Source of the DNA: Clostridiaceae bacterium
GTDB taxonomy: Bacteria; Bacillota; Clostridia; Peptostreptococcales; Natronincolaceae
Length of the DNA: 53,864 bases
Direction of reading: 5' to 3'
NCBI GenBank assembly: GCA_020832135.1
Contig: JAFIFG010000036.1
Coordinates: 1 to 53,864 of the forward strand
Every line of letters begins with the position of its first letter. Within the stretch, counting starts at the first letter, position 1. Made by a program: the position numbers and the translations under genes. Below the pieces are notes generated by a model. The model saw only the letters and a program-made list of their open reading frames with translations. It was not told where the DNA came from and did not search any database. Below are positions 25,372 through 34,373 of this stretch, piece by piece.

Positions 25372-26136
25372 TTATTTAATTGCCCTCATAATATAAGCCG
25401 GCAGGAAATACTCTTCACTTTCTTCAAACTTTTTTAAGAGTTCCTCCGTTAACTCAGTATACCCTTGAATGAGCTTTTCATTATGGAGATCATTTCTTCC
25501 TTTAATGAGGGATTGCTTTCGCTTATCTAAAAACTTGATGGCCATTTCAGAGTTTATTTTTTCTTTAAACTCACGAGATTCCACCTCCATAAACCCCGCC
25601 GTTTCCAATACTTCCTTTAAATCCTGGGGATGGATTTCATTAAAATGTGCCATTGCCTTCAAGGTATTAATACTTTTAATGATTCTAAGACGCTTAGACC
25701 AGTATTCATAATCCCCTACATTCACAGACCAAATGGGCATCTCTTCATTAATTAAAAGTTTTCCACCTGGTTTTAATACGCGATAAAATTCCTTCACTGC
25801 CTTAACGGCCCTTAGAGGAAATTGGTTGACAGAGGATAGGGTATAATTACAAATAATAGCATCTACAGATTCAGAATCCATAAAATCAAGATTACTTAAA
25901 TCTCCTTTAATTAAAGCTAGTTCTTCAAAATCATCCTTGAGTCTTTCTTCTATCTCTTTAAAGTGACTATCATCAATATCTACAGAGAAAAGCCTAGTTT
26001 TCCAGCCATTTTCTCGGACCTTCCTTGCAATGATGGAGGTAGTGTTCCCCCAGCTAGTGCCCCCCTCCAGTACGATCTTTCCATCTAAGTTGACCTCATT
26101 CCATAAATACTTATCAGCAGTGACAATCTTATACAT
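25372..26136 (-). CDS. Class I SAM-dependent methyltransferase
   Basis: 254 residues. Motif I is atypical, GKIVLEGGTSWGNTTSII near residue 18-36. LFSVDID marks the acidic residue that binds the SAM ribose. IICNYTLSSVNQFPLRAVKAVKEFYRVLKPGGKLLINEE is given here only in part as VLKPGGKLLINEE, motif III. The substrate is unknown; ubiquinone-type and small-molecule methyltransferases share this pattern. GGAGGGGATATA precedes the ATG. Confidence 0.8.
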   Translation of the reverse strand: MYKIVTADKYLWNEVNLDGKIVLEGGTSWGNTTSIIARKVRENGWKTRLFSVDIDDSHFKEIEERLKDDFEELALIKGDLSNLDFMDSESVDAIICNYTLSSVNQFPLRAVKAVKEFYRVLKPGGKLLINEEMPIWSVNVGDYEYWSKRLRIIKSINTLKAMAHFNEIHPQDLKEVLETAGFMEVESREFKEKINSEMAIKFLDKRKQSLIKGRNDLHNEKLIQGYTELTEELLKKFEESEEYFLPAYIMRAIK

Positions 26137-26209
26137 TATATCCCCTCCCTAGCATTATCTCTATTCAAATTTCTATATTTATAGTATATGATTTAAATGA
26201 ATTTTTTTA

Positions 26210-26542
26210 TTAATCTTTTCTATTCAAATCTTCATCAAATTCATTTCTTAAAATAAGCAAGGCTTCCATCATTCTAGGAAATCCAGCAGATGGTGCCACC
26301 AACAGTATGGCATGCTCTATTTCATCCCTTGTACATCCAGCCTTTGAAGCCTTCCATATATGGGTTTTTAATGCATAGGAGTAACCCAGTGAAGCAGAAA
26401 TAGAAATTTTAATTAACCAACGATTTTTCTCCTCTATAGGCCCCTCCTTCTCATGAATTATTTTCCCATAATTGGTATAGGCCTCATACACATCCTTATG
26501 TCTCTCCATAAGATACTGTAAATTTTCTTGTATAACATCCAT
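26210..26542 (-). CDS. Carboxymuconolactone decarboxylase-like protein lacking the CxxC pair
   Basis: 110 residues from the ATG at 26542; an in-frame ATG 9 bases earlier touches the AAAGGAAG site. All-helical, with the family block HIWKASKAGCTRDEIEHAIL near residues 60-80. The usual CxxCxxH of AhpD-like peroxidase partners is replaced by SxxLxxH, so thiol redox chemistry is unlikely. It sits between a methyltransferase and a lipoprotein gene on the same strand; function unknown. Confidence 0.78.
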   Translation of the reverse strand: MDVIQENLQYLMERHKDVYEAYTNYGKIIHEKEGPIEEKNRWLIKISISASLGYSYALKTHIWKASKAGCTRDEIEHAILLVAPSAGFPRMMEALLILRNEFDEDLNRKD

Positions 26543-26584
26543 AATACACATCTTCCTTTCTTATTAACTTTAATTATGTGATTT

Positions 26585-27406
26585 TTAATTTTCACTTTCT
26601 CTAAATCTCACAGCAATCTTCTCTCTTAATAAATATTCACCGTCTTTAGCACTATATTCTCCTATCTCCAAACTTCCCTCTTCCGTTTGTGGTGTAGGAT
26701 AGCTTACTTCTGCATCAAAGTCTCCCCAATAAGGTCCACCAGCATAGGCCTGCATAGGTTCCTCATGAATAAGCTCTTCTTCTTCATCTAGAATTCTTAC
26801 AACAAAAGCACCTTCAAAGGCAATAATTTTCCCCCGAACCCTTACCGGATTGAATATTGCTTCATTGTCTTGAGGTGTTTCCAGATTTGCAAAAACCAAT
26901 GTAGACTCCGACTCAAGTACCTCTCCATCCCCTGTTCGCACTTCATATTGACTGACGGAATCAGATATAATAGCCAATGTAGCAGAAGGATAAGTCTGTA
27001 CTTGTGTGACTAGTGCATCTTCATCAGGTGCTATTACCTCCATAGTTATAATCCTTGGATACTCTTCTTCATCATAATCCTTTATGTGAATTCCATATCC
27101 TCCTGTTGGTTGTGCACCAGGGTTAATTCTTATGTAGGTTATCTCGGGATGCTCAAAAACATAAGCACCTTCTTGTGTCTCATCAAATTGTTGGAACCAT
27201 TCTCTAGCCTCCTGCAATACCTCCTCCTCTTCCACTATGGTGATTCTATCCTCTAAGCCTTCCTCTATTGTGTATTTTTCAACAACAGTCTCACCTTCCT
27301 CAGCAGGCTCTTCTGGAGGAGTAGGTGCTGGCTCTGGCTCTGCTGCACAAGCTACTAAAGCAACTATTAGCAACATACTTATGATTAAGATAAAAAATTT
27401 TTTCAT
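26585..27406 (-). CDS. Gmad2-domain lipoprotein
   Basis: 273 residues. Signal peptide with lipobox LVAC (Cys near 20), then a Glu/Pro-rich spacer. Residues about 50-150 form a mixed alpha/beta region (EWFQQFDETQEGAYVFEH, TYIRINPGAQPTGGYGI) akin to protease-complex-type domains. Residues about 175-270 match the Gmad2 immunoglobulin-like fold (NPVRVRGKIIAFEGAFVVRI, DGEYLLREKIAVRF). It would be tethered outside the membrane; Gmad2 proteins are common in spore formers and often pair with GerMN domains. GAGGAGGG precedes the ATG. Confidence 0.82.
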   Translation of the reverse strand: MKKFFILIISMLLIVALVACAAEPEPAPTPPEEPAEEGETVVEKYTIEEGLEDRITIVEEEEVLQEAREWFQQFDETQEGAYVFEHPEITYIRINPGAQPTGGYGIHIKDYDEEEYPRIITMEVIAPDEDALVTQVQTYPSATLAIISDSVSQYEVRTGDGEVLESESTLVFANLETPQDNEAIFNPVRVRGKIIAFEGAFVVRILDEEEELIHEEPMQAYAGGPYWGDFDAEVSYPTPQTEEGSLEIGEYSAKDGEYLLREKIAVRFRESEN

Positions 27407-27454
27407 AAAAACCCTCCTCTCTTTTTACTAGTGTTTGATTGTGGCTTATATATT

Positions 27455-27507
27455 ATTTACCCAAATAAAAATAAGTCTCCCAAAGATTTTTGATCTTTAG
27501 GAGACTT
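27455..27507 (-). terminator. Terminator after Nif3-like gene
   Basis: AAGTCTCC-AAAGAT pairs with ATCTTT-GGAGACTT (one C bulge) around a T-rich loop at 27473-27507, followed on minus by ATTTTTATTTG. Confidence 0.8.
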
Positions 27508-27525
27508 TATGTTGTTATCGATTGA

Positions 27526-28353
27526 CTAGCTAGGGTCAATCAACCCACTCATTCTAATAATTTCAATACCCTTTTCCTCTAGAGCCTTAGCCAATTGATT
27601 AATTCCTACGGAATCACTGGCCATATGACCTGCCACTACTACGTTTCCTATGTTTTGTTCCTTAACAGCTTTAATAACATCCTCAGGCATATGCATTGCT
27701 ACTAAAGTACCTACACCGGCTTCAAAATATGCCTTATGTACCTTTACTCCACCACCTGTGCCTCCCGCCATGGTAACAAAGGTTTTTCCAGCATAGTCCT
27801 CTTTGCCTCCTACACGAATGACTGGCTTAGCCATTGTTTTTTGATATTCTGGCAGGGTTTCCAATGCATCTACCACGTCCTGCAGAGTAGCCTTTGGCTT
27901 ATCCTTAAGCTTTTCGTCTAAAAGACTTTGTACTGTACGTTCTGCTAAGATATCTGTTGGTGTGTGGATCCCCATGAAGGGCATGTTCAATAACTTAGCT
28001 GCCGATACAGCTCTATCGTAATTAGAAACATGAAGTGCTCTTTCTATTTCTCCCTTTTTTTCTGACAAAGCTTTTTGTGCCTTATTAATAGGTACTCCAG
28101 CCCTCAACATACTGTCAATTTGATTATCCATTACCTTGTGTAGGTTGATTCGAGGACTTCCCCCCGATGGATGGTGGGTAATAACTAGATCCGCACCTAA
28201 GTCCCTAGCCAATAGCATTTCCGCCAATTCCATATCTACACCAATAGCTACCTTTTTAATATTTTCTCCCTCAACAATAATACCAGTATCCTCCGGCATG
28301 TCCTCCAGACCAGCTAGTTTTAAGGCAAGGTCCATAATTTCTTGTGTATTCAT
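27526..28353 (-). CDS. Nif3-like dinuclear metal centre protein
   Basis: 275 residues. Metal-binding motifs are LVITHHPSGG near residue 60, GIHTPTDILAERTV near 130, and VVAGHMASDSVGIN near 240. A short GGTGGGVKVHKAY segment marks the second module. The Nif3/YqfO family forms hexameric rings; the biochemical role is unsettled (GTP cyclohydrolase I type 2 was proposed for relatives). GGGAGGC precedes the ATG. Confidence 0.88.
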   Translation of the reverse strand: MNTQEIMDLALKLAGLEDMPEDTGIIVEGENIKKVAIGVDMELAEMLLARDLGADLVITHHPSGGSPRINLHKVMDNQIDSMLRAGVPINKAQKALSEKKGEIERALHVSNYDRAVSAAKLLNMPFMGIHTPTDILAERTVQSLLDEKLKDKPKATLQDVVDALETLPEYQKTMAKPVIRVGGKEDYAGKTFVTMAGGTGGGVKVHKAYFEAGVGTLVAMHMPEDVIKAVKEQNIGNVVVAGHMASDSVGINQLAKALEEKGIEIIRMSGLIDPS

Positions 28354-28610
28354 TATTTTAGCCTCCCATCAGTAAATTCACATCTACAATGCCACTCCTA
28401 TCCATTATATGTTAAATCACATGTAATAATCAAATCAAAATTCAGAAACTTAAGAAACAACCCTAAATACTCCGCTACTTAAGGATACAACAGCAATAGC
28501 TGCTATTAAATTCCCCACTAAAAAGGAATTTTTCTTACTATCATTGTATGGTTTATTCTTTAATTGCACACACTATCCTTGATATCGTTTCAATAGAATG
28601 GAGGATAACA

Positions 28611-28856
28611 ATGAAAAATATTGCCACCAAAGAATTAAATTATTTAAAGGACTTTCTATCTTGGGAATTGCTGAGTGTGAAAAAATGTAACCAATATGCC
28701 CAACAGGAAACCAATCAACAAAGAAAACAACTATTTCTTGACACTGCAAATATACATCAACAAAATTATATGAATCTATTAAACTATGCTAAAAAACAAA
28801 GAAAGCAGAGTGAATTCTGCTCTCTTATTTTATTGTTATCCAAGCTTTACTTGTAA
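28611..28856 (+). CDS. Spore-coat (CotF)-like small helical protein
   Basis: 81 residues from the ATG at 28611, 6 bases after GGAGG; the frame is open further upstream without a site. TKELNYLKDFLSWELLSVKK, CNQYAQQETNQQRKQLF and HQQNYMNLLNYAKK form a two-helix ferritin-like pattern seen in small clostridial coat proteins. That assignment is by pattern only. Its 3' end overlaps the convergent MATE gene by 21 bases, so the last seven codons are shared antisense. Confidence 0.6.
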   Translation: MKNIATKELNYLKDFLSWELLSVKKCNQYAQQETNQQRKQLFLDTANIHQQNYMNLLNYAKKQRKQSEFCSLILLLSKLYL

Positions 28857-30209
28857 GCTCTTCTTATAGGATTGTCTCTTCAGTAAAATCATAAACCAGG
28901 CTACCAATATAATTCCCTTCAGGACACTACTGATACTAATGCTCCACCAAACCCCATTTAACCCCAATGCCGTTGAAGAAAGAATTAATGCTGCTGGTAT
29001 TCTAAGGCCATTCATTGTAATTCCTACAATAGAAGGTGGTATGGTTCTTCCTAATCCATTGAAGGCTCCAGATGTTGTGATTTCAATGCACATAAACAGC
29101 TGAGACAAACCTAAAATCTGCAAATATACGATGCCATAGGCCACCGCCTCCGGCTCCGGTAGAAAAATACTAAAGATGGGTCCAGCAGCAAATATTAATA
29201 ATGCTGTCACCCCTAAACCAAATACACTTACAATCTTCAGGGCAGTATAATACCCCTTCTCAACCCGCTCCCATTTTTCAGCTCCATAATTTTGCCCCAC
29301 AAAGGCACTAAGGGCAGTTGAAAACCCTCCTGCCGTCATCCAAGAAAGGGCTTCTATTTGAGATCCTACCCTTTGTACTGCAATAGGTACTGCTCCCCAC
29401 TGGGCAACAATTCTCGCAATAAACATGGAGAATATAGTGAACAAAGCACTCTGTAAGCCCGCCGGTAAACCTAGCTTAACAATAGACCTCATATGGCTTA
29501 AATCAGGCTTTTTCAAGAGGGCAAGACCAGAAAAAACTTCTCCCTTGACCTTCATAATACTATATAGAAAAATCATGGTTACAGATGACTGAGCTATCAC
29601 TGTGGCTATAGCAGCTCCCTTTATTCCCAAGGCTGGAAACGGACCTAGCCCTAAGATCATTAAGGGATCAAGCACCATATTAATCATCAAGCCAATACCA
29701 TTAATCATAAAGGGCGTTCTACTATTTCCATAACCATTTAAAATACCAGTTAACACTGGATTGGTGAAGTAGAAAACCATACCAAAGGATATGATAACCA
29801 AATAGGATATTGCCATTTCAGTTACTTCTACGTTGTCTATATTAAAGAAGCCAATTAAAGATCGCCTAAATACTATAAGTATAGATCCATAAAGAAGAGC
29901 TAGAAAAACAACCAGCTGAAGAGTATGCCGGATGTAGCGCTTTGCCTCCTTAACATCTTCCCTTCCAATAGATTGAGATACCCCTACCTCTGCACCTATT
30001 TTAGGAATTAAAATAAATGCAAAGGCTAACCAAGTAAAGAAGCCTGCAGTCCCTATAGCTGCTACAGCATTACTTCCTACTCTACCTATCCAAAGCATAT
30101 CCGTCATATTATAGGCCAATTGAACAAAGGATGTTCCCATAATAGGTATAGCTAATTTTACTAAAGCTTTTGAAATATTACCTTCTGTTAATTTATTTTT
30201 TCCCCCCAC
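28836..30209 (-). CDS. MATE family efflux transporter
   Basis: 457 residues, twelve membrane helices in two six-helix halves. Half 1 begins KALVKLAIPIMGTSFVQLAY with TDMLWIGRVGSNAVAAIG; half 2 begins SIVKLGLPAGLQSALFTIFS with QRVGSQIEALSW and SAFVGQNYGA. It exports drugs or metabolites with Na+ or H+ exchange. The start is GTG at 30209 with AAGGGGG 11 bases upstream. Single-gene unit. Confidence 0.92.
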   Translation of the reverse strand: MGGKNKLTEGNISKALVKLAIPIMGTSFVQLAYNMTDMLWIGRVGSNAVAAIGTAGFFTWLAFAFILIPKIGAEVGVSQSIGREDVKEAKRYIRHTLQLVVFLALLYGSILIVFRRSLIGFFNIDNVEVTEMAISYLVIISFGMVFYFTNPVLTGILNGYGNSRTPFMINGIGLMINMVLDPLMILGLGPFPALGIKGAAIATVIAQSSVTMIFLYSIMKVKGEVFSGLALLKKPDLSHMRSIVKLGLPAGLQSALFTIFSMFIARIVAQWGAVPIAVQRVGSQIEALSWMTAGGFSTALSAFVGQNYGAEKWERVEKGYYTALKIVSVFGLGVTALLIFAAGPIFSIFLPEPEAVAYGIVYLQILGLSQLFMCIEITTSGAFNGLGRTIPPSIVGITMNGLRIPAALILSSTALGLNGVWWSISISSVLKGIILVAWFMILLKRQSYKKSLQVKLG

Positions 30210-30411
30210 TTTTCATCTTACCCCCTTCTACATAATGCTTTAAAAAAGCATCACACCCTATATCAGCCTAAACTCCAGGAAATAGGGCACTAAAAAAGCC
30301 CTTTAAAGAATTTTTCTTTAAAAGACCTTTTGCACTATTTATTTTATAATTTTATTATATGCCAATGGAGTGAGAATTACAATATACATTAAATATACTC
30401 TCTAATATTTC

Positions 30412-30454
30412 AAAAAAGGACATTGGTGCTATCTTAATAGATAACACCAATGTC
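30412..30454 (-). terminator. Terminator of the maltodextrin operon
   Basis: GACATTGGTG-TATC (30419-) pairs with GATA-CACCAATGTC (-30454), a stem of about 14 bp with one bulge and a short loop, followed on minus by CTTTTTTG. It lies 30 bases past the glgP stop. Confidence 0.85.
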
Positions 30455-30483
30455 TATATGTGAATATGGGGAAACTAGCAACT

Positions 30484-32859
30484 TTATGCTTTACTACCTT
30501 CAATCTTCCATATATCTCTTGCATATTCTTCTATGGTTCTATCACTACTAAATTTGCCTGCAGACACCATATTTATCCAACATTTTCTTGCCCATGTCAA
30601 TTCATCTCTATAGGCTGTATCCACCTTGTTTTGAGCCTCTCTATAATTTTCAAAATCCTTTAAAAGGAAATAATGATCAGCTTTATGCCAATGGGCCCCC
30701 TTCAATAAAGCATCATGTAATTCCTCGAACATACCTGTACCACCATCATCAAAGGTTCCGTCTATCAAGGTATCTACTACTCTTTTTAATCCTTCAACTC
30801 TTTGATAATAGTCCTTAGGTTCATAGCTATCCTGCATAGCTTCAAACTCCTCTAGCTTCATGCCAAAGATAAAATTATTTTTCTCTCCTGCCTCTTGAAC
30901 TATTTCTACATTTGCCCCATCATAGGTGCCAATGGTGGGAGTGCCATTTAGCATAAATTTCATATTTCCTGTGCCAGAGGCCTCCTTACCTACGGTGGAG
31001 ATTTGTTCAGAAACATCAGCAGCTGGAAAAAGTTTTTCTCCATAGGTTACATTATAGTTTTCTACAAAAACCACTTTTATTTTATCCTTTGTTTGAGGAT
31101 CATTGTTTACCAATTTGGCAATCCCATGAATGTATTTTATAATTCCTTTTGCCCGAACATAGCCCGGAGCTGCCTTTGCACCGAAGATAAAGGTTCTAGG
31201 AACTATATCTTTAATAGGTTCTTCCTTTACTCTATAGTATAAATCTAAGATATGAAAGGCATTTAATAATTGGCGTTTATACTCATGTAATCGCTTGATC
31301 TGCACATCAAAGATTGAGTTTGTATCAAGAAGGATACCTTCTTTTTCATAAACATATGCTGCCAATTGTTTTTTCTTGGTGGTTTTAATAGCTATAAATC
31401 TTTTTAGCATTTCTTCGTTATCAGCATATTTCTCTAGTTCCTTTAATCTAGATAGATCAGTGACCCATTCCTCTGTATCTAAAAGCTCTGTAATCATGGA
31501 AGCTAGCTCTTTATTACAGAGACTTAGCCATCTTCTTGGTGTGATGCCATTGGTTTTATTTTGAAATCTTTCAGGGTAAAGCTCATACCATGCCTTCAAT
31601 TCTTGATGTTTCAATATTTCCGTATGAATTTCCGCTACACCATTGGTGGTGTGGGAGCCATGAATGGCCAACCATGCCATATGGATTACTCCGTTGTCTA
31701 TAATTTTCATGCTCTTTATTCTTTTAGCATCATATCCCTTTTCTTTTAAGGAAGTAACAAACCTTGCATTAATCTCTTTAATAATTTCATAAACCCGTGG
31801 AAGTATTTTTCTATAAAGATTTATGTTCCACTTTTCTAGGGCCTCTGCCATAATGGTATGATTGGTGTAGGAGAAGGTCTTCAGGGTAATGTTCCAGGCT
31901 TCTTCCCAATCTATCTCCTCGTGATCCATCAGTATCCTCATGAGCTCTGGAATAGCTACCACAGGATGGGTATCATTTAATTGTATAGCGTGGTATCTAG
32001 GGAAATCTTCAAAATGATTTCCATGGTTTGCTTTAAATTGTTTCACTACATCCTGTAGCGAGGCGGAAACAAAGAAATATTGTTGCTTTAACCGTAGTAT
32101 CTTTCCTTCTCTTTTAGAATCATTTGGGTACAATACCCTTGATATATCCTCTGCTCTATTCTTCTCCTTCACCGCTCCATCATACTGTTGATCATTAAAC
32201 AGCTTAAAGTCAAAATCCTTGAAGGCTTCACTTTGCCACAGCCTCAATTTGTTGATGGTTTCGCCTTTATAGCCAATAATAGGTGTGTCATAGGGCACTG
32301 CCTTTACACTGCCATCCCCAAAGTCTACCTTTACTATGTCCTCTCCACGTCTCAAGGACCAAGGATCTCCTTGTTGTAACCAATCGTCTCCTTCTTCCAC
32401 TTGAAAACCATCCTCAAATATTTGTTTAAAAATTCCATAATTATATCGAATGCCGTAGCCGGTTACAGGTAAGTCCATGGTGGCACAGGAATCTAGAAAG
32501 CAAGCCGCTAATCTTCCTAATCCCCCGTTACCCAATCCAGCATCTTCTTCTATTTTTTCCACACCATCAATATCTATTTCCAACTCTTCTAAAGCCTGCT
32601 TTACCTCTTCATGGATACCTAGATTTAATAAATTGTTTCCAAAGGCTCTTCCCATTAAGAATTCAGCAGAAAGATAGTGGGCCTGTTTTCCCCTACTATG
32701 TTTTTCCTCTGTTTCCACCCACTTTTCTAGCATGTTTTCCATGATGGCTTTTACAACGGCATAGTATTTTTCGTCCCCTGATGCTGAGCCTAGGTTCTTC
32801 CCAAAATATCCTTTAAGATTTTTCTCAATACTCTCTTTAAATTTATTCCTATCTAACAT
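30484..32859 (-). CDS. glgP: Glycogen/maltodextrin phosphorylase
   Basis: 791 residues, normal for the GT35 family. It cleaves alpha-1,4-glucans with phosphate to glucose 1-phosphate. The PLP site is EASGTGNMKFMLNG near residue 650. GLGNGGLGRLAACFLDS near 110 and NDTHPVVAIPELMRIL near 300 are conserved. It is the last gene of the maltodextrin operon, 8 bases after malQ, so it probably serves imported maltodextrin rather than storage glycogen. AGGGAGG is only 3 bases before the ATG. Confidence 0.96.
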   Translation of the reverse strand: MLDRNKFKESIEKNLKGYFGKNLGSASGDEKYYAVVKAIMENMLEKWVETEEKHSRGKQAHYLSAEFLMGRAFGNNLLNLGIHEEVKQALEELEIDIDGVEKIEEDAGLGNGGLGRLAACFLDSCATMDLPVTGYGIRYNYGIFKQIFEDGFQVEEGDDWLQQGDPWSLRRGEDIVKVDFGDGSVKAVPYDTPIIGYKGETINKLRLWQSEAFKDFDFKLFNDQQYDGAVKEKNRAEDISRVLYPNDSKREGKILRLKQQYFFVSASLQDVVKQFKANHGNHFEDFPRYHAIQLNDTHPVVAIPELMRILMDHEEIDWEEAWNITLKTFSYTNHTIMAEALEKWNINLYRKILPRVYEIIKEINARFVTSLKEKGYDAKRIKSMKIIDNGVIHMAWLAIHGSHTTNGVAEIHTEILKHQELKAWYELYPERFQNKTNGITPRRWLSLCNKELASMITELLDTEEWVTDLSRLKELEKYADNEEMLKRFIAIKTTKKKQLAAYVYEKEGILLDTNSIFDVQIKRLHEYKRQLLNAFHILDLYYRVKEEPIKDIVPRTFIFGAKAAPGYVRAKGIIKYIHGIAKLVNNDPQTKDKIKVVFVENYNVTYGEKLFPAADVSEQISTVGKEASGTGNMKFMLNGTPTIGTYDGANVEIVQEAGEKNNFIFGMKLEEFEAMQDSYEPKDYYQRVEGLKRVVDTLIDGTFDDGGTGMFEELHDALLKGAHWHKADHYFLLKDFENYREAQNKVDTAYRDELTWARKCWINMVSAGKFSSDRTIEEYARDIWKIEGSKA

Positions 32860-32867
32860 CTGCCTCC

Positions 32868-34343
32868 CTACCTTCCGTAAAGCTTTGTAATTTCATGAAT
32901 TTTCTCAGCTAACTCTATAGTTAAATCTTCTCTTTTTACTCTCCAATGCCAATTACCACCAATGGTGGAGGGTATATTCATTCTAGCTTCGCTCCCTAAG
33001 CCTAAGAAGTCCTGTAGCTGTGCTATAGCTAAATCTCCTACAGAACTCCAAGCCCCTCTAATAAATCCCCAATGATAGCCTTCCTCTTCATTAAGTTTTA
33101 AATATCTTTCAGCAAACTCTACATCCTTTAGGGGTGCCGTATGAAACCACCCCGTCACCGTATCATTGTCATGGGTTCCAGTATAAACTACACAATTTTT
33201 ATCGTAATTATGGGGGAGATAATCACTTTCCTCTCTAGTATCAAAGGCGAATTGTAACACCTTCATGCCAGGATACTCTGTTTTCTCCCTTAGGGTAATT
33301 ACCTCCGGTGTTAAAAATCCTAAATCCTCTGCTATGATGTTTACATCCCCTAGTTTTTCTTTGATTGCATCAAATAATTTTATGCCAGGACCCTTTACCC
33401 AAGCTCCCTCTTCAGCAGTTTTTTCTCCGTAGGGTACTGCCCAATAGGATTCCAATCCTCTAAAATGATCTATCCTTATAACATCATATAGCTTCATACT
33501 ACCTTTGATTCTCTCTATCCACCAGTCAAAGCCCCTACTTTCTAGAAGGTCCCATCGATACAATGGATTACCCCATAATTGTCCTGTTTTAGAAAAGGCA
33601 TCCGGTGGACATCCCGCCACCTTGATAGGTCGCTTGTTTTCATCCAATAAAAACACTTCACTATTTTTCCATGTATCCACACTGTCTTCCGCCACATAGA
33701 TAGGTATATCTCCAATGATACTGATGCCACTGTTGTTAGCATATTTCTTTAATTCCTCCCATTGCTGAAAGAATAAAAATTGAATAAAAATCCAATATTC
33801 TATTTCCTCCTGCAATGTTTCTTTATAGTAATCCATGGCTTCTTTTTCCCTAAACTTAATGGCCTCATCCCACTCCTGCCACGATGTTAAATCAAAATGA
33901 AACTTTAGGGCCATATATAAACCATAGTCCTCTATCCATTCTATGTTTGCTTTTTCAAAGATCTCTACTGCTTTTTTGTATCTTTCTCTTCCTCTCTCAA
34001 ATGCCTTTCTCAAAACCCATAATTTATGATGAAGCACCTTGTTATAGTCCACTTTTTCTGGGTTGTTACCAAAATCCAGTCCTTCAAATTCTTCTATTTG
34101 TAGTAGATCATCCTCTTTAAATAGATCTAAGTCTATAAAAAGAGGATTTCCTGCAAAAGTAGAAAAGGATTGATAGGGTGAATCCCCATATCCAGTAGAA
34201 CCTATGGGCAGAATCTGCCAATATTTTTGTCCCGCCTCCACTAGAAAACCTACAAATTCGTAGGCTTCCTTCCCAAAGCTTCCTATACCATAGGGACTAG
34301 GTAAAGATGTAATATGCATCAATATCCCGCTACTTCTCTCCAT
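32868..34343 (-). CDS. malQ: 4-alpha-glucanotransferase
   Basis: 491 residues, GH77. RSSGILMHITSLPSPYGIGS at the start is typical. The catalytic Asp lies in VIRIDHFRGLESYWAVP near residue 290, the acid in NIIAEDLGFLTPEV near 340, and TGTHDNDTVTGW holds the third carboxylate. It rearranges maltodextrins so that GlgP can phosphorolyse them. GGGAG lies before the ATG, 30 bases after the GH31 stop. Confidence 0.96.
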   Translation of the reverse strand: MERSSGILMHITSLPSPYGIGSFGKEAYEFVGFLVEAGQKYWQILPIGSTGYGDSPYQSFSTFAGNPLFIDLDLFKEDDLLQIEEFEGLDFGNNPEKVDYNKVLHHKLWVLRKAFERGRERYKKAVEIFEKANIEWIEDYGLYMALKFHFDLTSWQEWDEAIKFREKEAMDYYKETLQEEIEYWIFIQFLFFQQWEELKKYANNSGISIIGDIPIYVAEDSVDTWKNSEVFLLDENKRPIKVAGCPPDAFSKTGQLWGNPLYRWDLLESRGFDWWIERIKGSMKLYDVIRIDHFRGLESYWAVPYGEKTAEEGAWVKGPGIKLFDAIKEKLGDVNIIAEDLGFLTPEVITLREKTEYPGMKVLQFAFDTREESDYLPHNYDKNCVVYTGTHDNDTVTGWFHTAPLKDVEFAERYLKLNEEEGYHWGFIRGAWSSVGDLAIAQLQDFLGLGSEARMNIPSTIGGNWHWRVKREDLTIELAEKIHEITKLYGR

Positions 34344-34373
34344 AATTTTTGTTCTCCCTCTTTCCCCAAGATT

